NCBI GenBank assembly: GCA_903831485.1
Contig: CAIKXW010000286.1
Location: forward strand, 1-5,405
DNA from: an uncultured Alphaproteobacteria bacterium
Lineage (GTDB): Bacteria; Pseudomonadota; Alphaproteobacteria; Caulobacterales; Hyphomonadaceae
Length of the DNA stretch: 5,405 nucleotides
Reading direction: 5' to 3'
Part shown: piece by piece, positions 1-5,405 of the stretch
Position numbering within the stretch: position 1 is the first letter of the stretch
How the letters are laid out: each line of letters starts with the position of its first letter
Translations under genes and position numbers: made by a program
The notes under the pieces: generated by a model
Told to the model about the DNA's origin: nothing
The model's database searches: none
What the model saw: the letters and a program-made list of their open reading frames with translations, nothing else

Positions 1-176
1 ATGACGTTGAGCGCCAACCGCATGTCGCCGCGGGCGGGTGTCTTCCACAGAAAATCGTAGACCTGCGGCTCGATCTCCCGGATCTGGAGGAAGGCCGGGC
101 GGATTTCGTGCGCCGCCGCACTGGGCGCGAGACCAGCGAGGCCCGCGAGTAACAACAGGACAAGGCGCAGGATCAC
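1..176 (-). CDS. HupE/UreJ family membrane protein, N-terminal fragment (cut by left window edge)
   Basis: Only the first 58 residues are present; the gene continues past position 1. It begins with a GTG that overlaps the stop of the upstream rotamase gene (GTGA). A GAGG ribosome binding site lies 7 nt before the GTG, which supports this start. Residues 1-22 form a clear signal peptide: a short basic start, a leucine-rich core, and an APSAAA cleavage region. The mature part begins HEIRPAFLQIREIEPQVYDF, followed by LWKTPARGDMRLALNV. This matches what I know of the N-terminal periplasmic part of the HupE/UreJ_2 family, which is followed by a C-terminal multi-helix membrane domain lying outside the window. 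Relatives of HupE are linked to nickel or cobalt uptake, but this subfamily has no settled substrate. The position at the end of a DUF3604/rotamase operon supports the family call. Function as a transporter is inference. Confidence 0.85.
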   Translation of the reverse strand, partial: MILRLVLLLLAGLAGLAPSAAAHEIRPAFLQIREIEPQVYDFLWKTPARGDMRLALNV

Positions 177-1126
177 TCGCCGACCTCGGGCGTGCGCTTC
201 GTCTTCGGTTCGGGATTGGCCGTCGCAGGCAGGTCACTCCACGGGTCAGGCCAATCGATGCTGATGTCATAGCGCTTGCGCATGCGTGCGTGGAATTCGT
301 CCCGCCCTGCATTACGCCGGGCTTCGATCCAGTCGGCGCGAACCTTGTCGCGTATCTCGGAAAGCGCTGAAGCGCGGCCCGGCTCAATCTCCATGAGCAG
401 CACGGCATGGTGACCAAAAGCAGACGCGACAGGGCCGAACCAGCTCTCCCCCTTATGCGAGAAAACCGCCGCGGCGAATTCATCGCCGAACAGGGACGAT
501 ATGCCGGCCTGCGTTGTCAGAGGCATTGCAGCAGGAAGCATGGAGCTATCGCCCATCCCTGCCGGGTCGGCTTTGGCGTTGAGACGCGCCAGAAACTTCT
601 CGGCGTCGGCCTTGGCTGACTCTCCACGACGGTCGGCGCTGGCCATGACCTGACGGATCGCGCGGCGCTCCGGCATCCGATATAGGTCAGCATTGGCATC
701 CAGCCATTGCTGGAGGTCAGCGTCTGTGGGCTCGCTGCTGGCCGCGCCATCCTCGATCAGGAATTCCAGCTTCTGGCGCATGCGCCGGCGCACGATGGTG
801 TCATCCGCATCCAGCCCCATAGCGACCGCCTCGCGATAGGCGACCTCCTCGCTGATAAAGTCGTCAACGAGAGTTTCGAGTTCACCCCGGCTCGGCATGC
901 GCCCCGAAAGCAGGAGGAAGCTCTCGGCGATCTGGTTGACGCGGCCCTGCGAGATCGCGATCGCGCCCCCCGTGGAGCCCTCGTCGGGGCCCTTGATCAG
1001 CCCATAGGCGAGAAACAGGGCAAGGCCGATTGCCATGAAATGCACAAGTGGCTCGCGAACCACCCGCCCGACGAGAGCAGCAAAGCCGCCTCCCCGGCCA
1101 CCTTCACGTCCGTCCCCTTGCTCCAT
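173..1126 (-). CDS. Membrane-anchored peptidyl-prolyl cis-trans isomerase, SurA/PpiC-like
   Basis: A protein of about 317 residues. A short charged, glycine-rich cytoplasmic tail (1-25) is followed by one transmembrane segment at about 26-43 (PLVHFMAIGLALFLAYGLI). A SurA-N-like helical region follows at about 56-125 and includes ELETLVDDFISEEVAYREA. A parvulin-like rotamase region lies at about 145-250, and the C-terminal tail is polar. The topology is type II, with the bulk of the protein in the periplasm. It would act as a folding factor or chaperone for exported proteins, plausibly those encoded beside it. The rotamase region keeps the end of the family pattern (FAAAVFSHKGESWFGPVASAFG) but lacks the usual GG-D-LG-W stretch, so isomerase activity is doubtful. 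An in-frame GTG at 1129 precedes the ATG at 1126. I prefer the ATG, since a weak AGG lies 8 nt before it. The gene starts 9 nt after the DUF3604 stop and overlaps the next gene by 4 nt. Confidence 0.85.
   Translation of the reverse strand: MEQGDGREGGRGGGFAALVGRVVREPLVHFMAIGLALFLAYGLIKGPDEGSTGGAIAISQGRVNQIAESFLLLSGRMPSRGELETLVDDFISEEVAYREAVAMGLDADDTIVRRRMRQKLEFLIEDGAASSEPTDADLQQWLDANADLYRMPERRAIRQVMASADRRGESAKADAEKFLARLNAKADPAGMGDSSMLPAAMPLTTQAGISSLFGDEFAAAVFSHKGESWFGPVASAFGHHAVLLMEIEPGRASALSEIRDKVRADWIEARRNAGRDEFHARMRKRYDISIDWPDPWSDLPATANPEPKTKRTPEVGE
184..187 (-). promoter_or_regulatory. Ribosome binding site for the HupE/UreJ gene
   Basis: A GAGG motif on the minus strand sits 7 nt upstream of the GTG at 176, inside the last codons of the rotamase gene. 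It makes the overlapping GTG a credible start and points to translational coupling of the two genes. Confidence 0.6.
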
Positions 1127-1135
1127 CACGAGGGC

Positions 1136-3031
1136 CTAGGTGGCCCTGGTCGGGATAAACCAGATCGGCGACGTATAGGCGCGCTCCTGAATCGTCGTCT
1201 CCAGATGCGGGCTGGGCGCGATCCCGGCGCGGATCGCGTCCCATGTCGACCAACGGCAGGTCGGATTCTCGATCACGCGCGCATAATAGAATGCGTTGGC
1301 CCTCGGGTTGAACTCCGGGTCCTTCCAGCTCGCGCTCAGTTCGGCATCGCCCTTGTCCTGCGTGTAGGCGCAAGTCTTCACATCGACGGTCGCGCCATTG
1401 TCTGCACAGCGATGCGTCGTCGGATTGATTGCGCCGCCGTCCGCGCAAGCCACATCGAACACCTTCTCCTGCGCCTTGCCGGCGCCATCGAGCCAGGCCT
1501 TCACGATCTGGATGCGCTGCAATGGCGCTGAGTTTGCGTCGCGCATCGCCATGACGAGAAAGTCCGGCGCGCCGTCGGGCCTGCCAACAAGGTCAGCGCC
1601 CATCGACACGCCATTCGCGTACGCGGCCTTGACGCCTTCGTCGGTCGCCAGCGATGCGCCGCCAATGCCATAGCCGGCAAAGAATCGTACGCGTATGCGC
1701 GGACCCGTGGTGGCAAATGTCTCCTTGCGGCGGAATGCGGCGTAGATTTCCTCGCGCGTATTCTCTGGCGCCCAGACCCCCGTCAGCCCCGACGCGCCCC
1801 AGGTGGAAAAGCGGGCGATGTTGTCGGGTATCTCATAATTGTCCCACGTCTTGCCGGCAGGCGGCGCAGAGCCTCGCAGGTCTGGCGTGGCGTCCCGAAT
1901 GCCAACCTTCGAGTGGTAGTTGTCTTCCTCGTAGCTTCCAGCCGCGTTGTGAGTGTCGCTCGCACCCACCAACCCAACCTTGTATGGATTGGCGCCCGTG
2001 GCGGCTTCGATCTCGAGGCCATCCTTCAGCGCCTTGCGGACATAGCCGCCGTCGAACTTGGTGATCGGGATCGCGTTGCCGATATACCACTCCATGATCT
2101 CGAAGCCGGCGAACTCGTCATTGGGCGACAGCAAGGGATGCGTCTCCGACGTGCCCTTGACCTGAGTTACCTCCGCCAACGGTTCATTGCGAAGCCGCAG
2201 CTCGGCCCACTCCCGGTCAACCGGCTGTCCATTCCACTTGGTGCGTTCGAACATCGTTCCGTTCGAACCGTTGCCGTTGTGCGGGATGGCGAGCGATTCC
2301 ATGCCCAGCGCCCGCTGCTGATCCATCCACTTCCACAAATCCTCGGGGTTCTGCGACTGCAGCGCCGAGTGCGGCATCATCGGCGCCGTCGCGCCGGAAA
2401 AGATCACATTCCGATGCAGATTCCGGCCTTCGGGCGCTGAGGTGAATTCATAACCAATCAGCGTCGTGAACTTGCCCGGCTCATAGTGCTTTTCAGCCGC
2501 CGAGATGATGTCCATCCATGCATTTTTCACCGTGCGGAGATCGGCGAACTCCGGCATCTGCTGGCCATCGCGCAGCGTGTCAGCAAACTTCCGGAAAGCC
2601 GTGTTCACCTGCACCTGGTCGGTGGAGAACAGCTCCTTGGCATACGGCACCTTGGCATAGGGATCGCCTTCGGTGTCGATGGCCGGAAGCACGCCGAGAT
2701 ATTCGGCATGGTCTGTGATCGCCATGAAGTCGAGCGGTCCCGACTTCATCTTCAGATCAACCCCGGTGGCATGCTTGATCGCGCCGCCCTTGGCGTAGGC
2801 GTAGGCCTCATCGGGGGAAGCGCGCACATTGAAGATGTAGGCGTCGAACGAGTTGCGGGTGTGAATGTGCAGGTCGCCGAAATAGGCGTTCTTCAGGGCG
2901 TTGGGCGCCGGCCGCGGAGCGTCGGCGGTCGCCTCACTCCCGGCAGGGTCGCTAGAGACGGTGCGCTGGTCGACGCACGCCGTCAGGACGAAGGCCGAAA
3001 GACCCGTCAACAGAATCGAACGCAGATTCAC
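1136..3031 (-). CDS. DUF3604 lipoprotein, PHP-like metal-dependent hydrolase
   Basis: About 631 residues from a GTG start. A lipoprotein signal (NLRSILLTGLSAFVLTAC) places the lipidated cysteine at residue 19, followed by a linker rich in Ala, Pro and acidic residues. The protein is therefore membrane-tethered on the periplasmic side. The fold resembles the PHP phosphoesterase/amidohydrolase superfamily. Visible motifs are FGDLHIHT (D53, H55, H57), ITDHAEYLG (D107, H108, E110), an E195/H206 pair in the YEFTSAPEGRNLHRN segment, IPHNGN (H251) and GASDTHN (D359, H361). These supply all the usual ligands of a multi-metal site. The ETFATTGPRIRVRFF motif near 437-451 is typical of DUF3604. A C-terminal region carries four cysteines (about 529, 542, 554, 592) that could form two disulfides. 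Length is normal for the family and the frame is intact. The substrate is unknown. An in-frame ATG at 3046 would add five residues, but the strong GGGAGG site lies inside that extension and favours the GTG. It is the first gene of a three-gene operon. Confidence 0.9.
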   Translation of the reverse strand: MNLRSILLTGLSAFVLTACVDQRTVSSDPAGSEATADAPRPAPNALKNAYFGDLHIHTRNSFDAYIFNVRASPDEAYAYAKGGAIKHATGVDLKMKSGPLDFMAITDHAEYLGVLPAIDTEGDPYAKVPYAKELFSTDQVQVNTAFRKFADTLRDGQQMPEFADLRTVKNAWMDIISAAEKHYEPGKFTTLIGYEFTSAPEGRNLHRNVIFSGATAPMMPHSALQSQNPEDLWKWMDQQRALGMESLAIPHNGNGSNGTMFERTKWNGQPVDREWAELRLRNEPLAEVTQVKGTSETHPLLSPNDEFAGFEIMEWYIGNAIPITKFDGGYVRKALKDGLEIEAATGANPYKVGLVGASDTHNAAGSYEEDNYHSKVGIRDATPDLRGSAPPAGKTWDNYEIPDNIARFSTWGASGLTGVWAPENTREEIYAAFRRKETFATTGPRIRVRFFAGYGIGGASLATDEGVKAAYANGVSMGADLVGRPDGAPDFLVMAMRDANSAPLQRIQIVKAWLDGAGKAQEKVFDVACADGGAINPTTHRCADNGATVDVKTCAYTQDKGDAELSASWKDPEFNPRANAFYYARVIENPTCRWSTWDAIRAGIAPSPHLETTIQERAYTSPIWFIPTRAT

Positions 3032-3038
3032 GATCCGA

Positions 3039-3044
3039 CCTCCC
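3039..3044 (-). promoter_or_regulatory. Strong Shine-Dalgarno for the DUF3604 gene
   Basis: GGGAGG on the minus strand lies 7 nt upstream of the GTG at 3031. It overlaps the alternative ATG at 3046-3044, so that ATG would leave the best ribosome site inside the gene. A weaker AGGG 6 nt before the ATG is the only support for the longer form. Confidence 0.6.
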
Positions 3045-3119
3045 ATGTGTTACCCTGCGGTACAATGTGAAGGACTAAGTCGAAGGCGTCCAGCGCCCCG
3101 CGCCAGACTTCTACCCGGG

Positions 3120-3144
3120 TGGACTTCGCGGCAGCGTGAGTCCA
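3120..3144. repeat. Inverted repeat TGGACT-N13-AGTCCA
   Basis: Two perfect 6-bp arms are separated by 13 nt, 44-68 nt upstream of the oxidoreductase ATG. The arms share the GACT/AGTC core with the tighter GACTaAGTC element at 3073-3081 and with single GACTT copies at 3106-3110 and 3122-3126. It could be an operator or a weak hairpin, and at this length chance is possible. Confidence 0.3.
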
Positions 3145-3187
3145 GCTTCCCTACCCAACCGTGTCGCGGCAAGTTCAGAGACTCAGC

Positions 3188-4225
3188 ATGACGCAACGTC
3201 CAAGCAGTTCACGACGTATCGTCCTGGCGGCACAGGCCGTCGGACGGCCGACGCGTGAGACATTCCGGGTGGAGGAGGTAGCCCTGCCGGCGCTCTCCGA
3301 GGGACAAGTATTGACCCGGACGCTTTACTGCTCGGCTGACCCGGGCACGCGCTCGCGCCTCTCGTCCGGGGCCAGCTATGCGCCCCCGCTGCGGATTGGC
3401 GACCCGATCGACGGGTTTGCAATCGGCGAAGTGATCGAAAGCGCCAACCCCCGCTTTGCCGCCGGCGATATCGTGGCCACAGGCGGCGGCTGGGCAGAAC
3501 ATGCGATCTTCGCTGGTCGCGGCTACATCCAGAAGATCCCGCACCGACGCCTGCCGCTATCATACTGGATCGGCGTGCTTGGCGTTCCGGGGATGACCGC
3601 ATGGTTCGGCCTGAAGCGTGTCGCCGCGTTGAAGGCCGGCGAACGCGTGTTGGTCACCTCGGCGGCCGGACCTGTCGGCGCGACGGCGGCGCAGATCGCC
3701 CGTGGCCTCGGCGCGTCCCGCGTGGTCGGCACAGCCAGCGGCGCAGACAAGGCAGTGTGGTTGCACGATGAGGCCAAGCTGGATGTGATCATCGACTACA
3801 AGACGACGACAGATCTCGTTGCTGACCTCAAGGCTGCGAGCCCCGATGGCTACGACGTGCTCTTCGACAATGTCGGCAATGCGATGATCGACAGCGTCAT
3901 CCCTCTGTTGCGACCGGGAGGCCGCATCGTGATTTCGGGCCAGCTCGCGGACTACAACGCCGCGACAGGCGATGTACCCGGCATCACCAATACCCGCTAC
4001 TTCATTGCCAGCCGTTTGCGCATGGAGGGTCTGGTCGTTTTCGATGACCTGAAGGGTTTCCCCGCCGCGCAGGAAGAACTTGGCGCCATGATCGAGCGGG
4101 GCGAAGTGAAGGTGCGCGAACACCGCTATCGCGGTCTGGAGTCAGCGCCGCAGGCCTTCATCGATCTGTTTGCCAGTGACAGTTTCGGGCGGCGCATCAT
4201 CGAGATTGGCGCGGAAGCGGGTTGA
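3188..4225 (+). CDS. NADP-dependent MDR oxidoreductase, CurA/prostaglandin-reductase-like
   Basis: A protein of 345 residues, normal for zinc-independent medium-chain reductases that reduce the double bond of alpha,beta-unsaturated carbonyl compounds with NADPH. The N-terminal GroES-like domain includes LYCSADPGTRSRL at about 46-58. The linker motif GVLGVPGMTAWFGL (129-142) leads into the Rossmann fold, with a nucleotide loop SAAGPVGATAAQIARGLGA at 158-176. ADK (186-188) and IIDYKT (201-206) match positions that contact the NADPH phosphate in relatives. FDNVGN (226-231) and GGRIVISGQLADYN follow, and FGRRIIEIG closes the fold. No structural or catalytic zinc ligands are seen. The ATG at 3188 has a weak AGAG 7 nt upstream. 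A GTG at 3161 would add nine residues with no ribosome site. It is the first gene of a CoA-catabolic operon, 14 nt before the crotonase ATG. Its substrate is unknown; an enone or enoyl thioester is likely from context. Confidence 0.9.
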   Translation: MTQRPSSSRRIVLAAQAVGRPTRETFRVEEVALPALSEGQVLTRTLYCSADPGTRSRLSSGASYAPPLRIGDPIDGFAIGEVIESANPRFAAGDIVATGGGWAEHAIFAGRGYIQKIPHRRLPLSYWIGVLGVPGMTAWFGLKRVAALKAGERVLVTSAAGPVGATAAQIARGLGASRVVGTASGADKAVWLHDEAKLDVIIDYKTTTDLVADLKAASPDGYDVLFDNVGNAMIDSVIPLLRPGGRIVISGQLADYNAATGDVPGITNTRYFIASRLRMEGLVVFDDLKGFPAAQEELGAMIERGEVKVREHRYRGLESAPQAFIDLFASDSFGRRIIEIGAEAG

Positions 4226-4239
4226 GGAACGACACAACG

Positions 4240-5040
4240 ATGACTCCCGACTTCTCCCGATATGAACGCATCGTCGCAACACGAAGCGACCGCATCCTCA
4301 CGCTGACGCTGACAGCGCCCAATCCCGTCAACGCCGTCGATGGCGAGATGCATCACGAACTGTCGCGGATATTCCTTGATGCGCAGGACGACCCGGCAAG
4401 CGACCTGATCGTGCTGACTGGAGCGGGCCGCGCCTTCTGCGCGGGCGGCGACACGGCCTGGTTCAAGACGCACATCGAGAACCCGGCCTCTTTCCGTGCT
4501 CTAGGGCCTGAAGCAAAGCGGATCATCACGTCTCTCCTGGAACTCGAAAAGCCGATCCTGTGCAGGCTCAACGGCGCCGCGGCCGGGCTAGGAGCCACGA
4601 TCGCCCTGATGTGCGATGTCATCATCGCGTCCGAAAAAGCGGTCGTGGGCGACCCGCATGTCAAGGTCGGCCTGGTCGCCGGAGACGGCGGGGCGATCAT
4701 CTGGCCGCAACTGATCGGTTTCGCTCGCGCCAAGGAACTGCTCATGACCGGCGAGATGCTCACCGCCGAACGCGCCCTGCACCTCGGCCTGATCAATCAT
4801 GTCGTTGGGCACGACCAACTCGATGCCAAGGTGGCAGAGGTCGCGGACAGGATCCTCGCAAACCCCAAATGGGCGGTTCGGTGGACCAAGACGACTGCGA
4901 ACATCCCCCTACGTGCGCTTGCCGCACAACTGCTGGATGCCGCGATGGCTTACGAACTCTTGTCAAACTCCCTCGACGATCGTCGCGAAGCCGTCGCCGC
5001 TTTCGTCGAGAAACGTCCCCCTAACCTGACGGGCGAATGA
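4240..5040 (+). CDS. Enoyl-CoA hydratase/isomerase family protein (crotonase fold)
   Basis: A protein of 266 residues, the usual crotonase length. The first oxyanion-hole motif is GRAFCAGGD (63-71). The second is in NGAAAGLGAT (111-120), followed by IALMCDVIIASEKA. Crotonases bind acyl-CoA and stabilise an enolate, most often to hydrate or isomerise the double bond. By alignment to rat mitochondrial hydratase, the two catalytic glutamates (E144, E164) fall at Thr120 and His140 here. The following segment reads VKVGLVAGDGG, with Asp149 where the hydratase has an Ala. The exact reaction is therefore open: hydratase, isomerase or another crotonase chemistry. The C-terminal helices (LITM-type LTGE/AL-GLIN region onward) look complete. 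The ATG at 4240 is preferred; GAGGA at 4224-4228 lies 11 nt upstream, a little far. A TTG at 4222 overlapping the previous stop is the alternative. Its stop overlaps the next start (ATGA), so it is co-translated with the acyl-CoA dehydrogenase. Confidence 0.9.
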   Translation: MTPDFSRYERIVATRSDRILTLTLTAPNPVNAVDGEMHHELSRIFLDAQDDPASDLIVLTGAGRAFCAGGDTAWFKTHIENPASFRALGPEAKRIITSLLELEKPILCRLNGAAAGLGATIALMCDVIIASEKAVVGDPHVKVGLVAGDGGAIIWPQLIGFARAKELLMTGEMLTAERALHLGLINHVVGHDQLDAKVAEVADRILANPKWAVRWTKTTANIPLRALAAQLLDAAMAYELLSNSLDDRREAVAAFVEKRPPNLTGE

Positions 5041-5405
5041 TGATCGCAAACACGCTGCCCGAAGCCGAGCACGTCACCACGCTGCGCAACCAGCTACGCC
5101 GCTTCGTCGCCGAGAAGGCGCCGCGGGAAAAGCGCCGCGCGTGGGACAAGGCGCACGACTGGCCACGAGACCTGTTCCGCGAACTCAGCGACATGGGGAT
5201 ATGCGGCCTGACAATCGCCGAGGAGCATGGCGGGCTTGGACAGGATATCGTCGCCGCTGTCGCGGTGATCGAAGAACTCGCGCGCGCCGGCCCGTTCCTC
5301 GCCGGGCCCTTCATTCACTGCGCATTCTATGGCGGCATGAACATGTCGGAGAACGGCTCCCCGGCACAGAGGAACGAACTGCTGCCTAGGCTGGCGCGCG
5401 GCGAA
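5037..5405 (+). CDS. Acyl-CoA dehydrogenase, N-terminal part (cut by right window edge)
   Basis: The reading frame is open from the ATG at 5037 to the window end, giving 123 residues of an expected 350-400. The start overlaps the crotonase stop as ATGA; a second in-frame ATG follows at 5040. The visible part is the N-terminal all-helical domain. It includes LRRFVAEKAPREKR, WPRDLFRELSDMGICGLTI, AEEHGGLGQD and VAVIEELARAGPFLAG, which is the usual acyl-CoA dehydrogenase order. The FAD-binding beta domain and catalytic base lie beyond the edge. The enzyme would oxidise an acyl-CoA to its 2-enoyl-CoA and pass electrons to ETF, supplying substrate to the neighbouring crotonase. The divergent N-terminus (AGPFLAGPF rather than a classic fatty-acyl form) is reminiscent of the ACAD types found in steroid, terpenoid or aromatic gene clusters, but the substrate cannot be assigned from this piece. 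Confidence 0.88.
   Translation, partial: MMIANTLPEAEHVTTLRNQLRRFVAEKAPREKRRAWDKAHDWPRDLFRELSDMGICGLTIAEEHGGLGQDIVAAVAVIEELARAGPFLAGPFIHCAFYGGMNMSENGSPAQRNELLPRLARGE

Larger units (their letters stand above)
3032..3187. promoter_or_regulatory. Divergent intergenic region with candidate operator repeats
   Basis: This is the only sizeable non-coding stretch and must hold the promoters of both operons unless they are read from further inside a gene. I see no convincing sigma-70 -35/-10 pair on either strand. It does hold short symmetric elements: TACC-CTGC-GGTA at 3051-3062, GACT-A-AGTC at 3073-3081, the 8-bp palindrome ACCCGGGT at 3113-3120, and TGGACT/AGTCCA arms at 3120-3125 and 3139-3144. 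These are candidates for regulator binding only. Confidence 0.45.

Noticed and set aside
1127..1135. Possible terminator or promoter between DUF3604 and the rotamase gene
   Set aside because: Only 9 nt separate stop and start, with no hairpin or T-run; the genes appear co-transcribed.
707..1531. Long plus-strand open frame opposite the rotamase and DUF3604 genes
   Set aside because: It is antisense to two well-supported genes, spans their junction, and its product resembles no family; GC-rich DNA commonly leaves such open frames.
1913..3070. Plus-strand open frames (1913-2440 and 2486-3070) opposite DUF3604
   Set aside because: They mirror the DUF3604 codon phase, have no ribosome sites or recognisable motifs, and the minus-strand gene is certain.
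3113..3120. ACCCGGGT palindrome as a stand-alone operator
   Set aside because: An 8-bp GC-rich palindrome is expected often by chance in this composition; listed only as part of the intergenic region.
3161..3187. Upstream GTG start for the MDR oxidoreductase
   Set aside because: It has no ribosome binding site, and the added nine residues lie before the conserved family start; ATG at 3188 is better.
3560..4123. Minus-strand open frame opposite the MDR oxidoreductase
   Set aside because: It lies fully inside a clear plus-strand gene and has no family features.
4222..4239. TTG start for the crotonase overlapping the previous stop
   Set aside because: TTG is a weak start with no clear site before it, and the extra residues (RNDTT) look like read-through of the leader. 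It is kept as an alternative because the ATG's own site is rather far.

Overview
The window reads as ordinary chromosomal DNA from a GC-rich (roughly 60-65% by eye) Gram-negative bacterium. An alphaproteobacterium, possibly a sphingomonad, is the best guess. This rests on codon use, on GTG starts and 4-nt start/stop overlaps, on a lipoprotein with a clear lipobox, and on the flavour of the acyl-CoA genes. The taxonomic call is inference.

Two divergent gene blocks flank a short intergenic region of about 156 bp (3032-3187). The left block, on the minus strand, reads from about 3031 down to position 1. It encodes three exported or membrane proteins in tight series: a DUF3604 lipoprotein carrying every metal-site motif of a PHP-type phosphoesterase, a membrane-anchored SurA/PpiC-like rotamase with a degenerate catalytic domain, and the N-terminus of a HupE/UreJ-family membrane protein that runs off the left edge. 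Spacings are 9 nt (stop to ATG) and a 4-nt GTGA overlap, so this is almost certainly one operon. No function is established for the combination. A sensible reading is an envelope-located metallohydrolase with its own folding factor and a membrane partner that may handle metal.

The right block, on the plus strand, reads from about 3188 to the right edge. It encodes a zinc-independent NADP-dependent MDR oxidoreductase (CurA/prostaglandin-reductase type), a crotonase-fold enoyl-CoA hydratase/isomerase, and the N-terminal third of an acyl-CoA dehydrogenase. These are also tightly packed: 14 nt between the first two genes and an ATGA overlap between the last two. Together they look like part of a CoA-thioester catabolic operon (fatty acid, terpenoid, steroid or aromatic side chain). 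The substrate cannot be told from this window.

I see no RNA gene, mobile element, CRISPR array or convincing terminator. The most interesting points are the uncharacterised three-gene envelope module, the loss of both canonical catalytic glutamates in the crotonase, the degenerate rotamase, and GACT/AGTC inverted repeats between the two operons.
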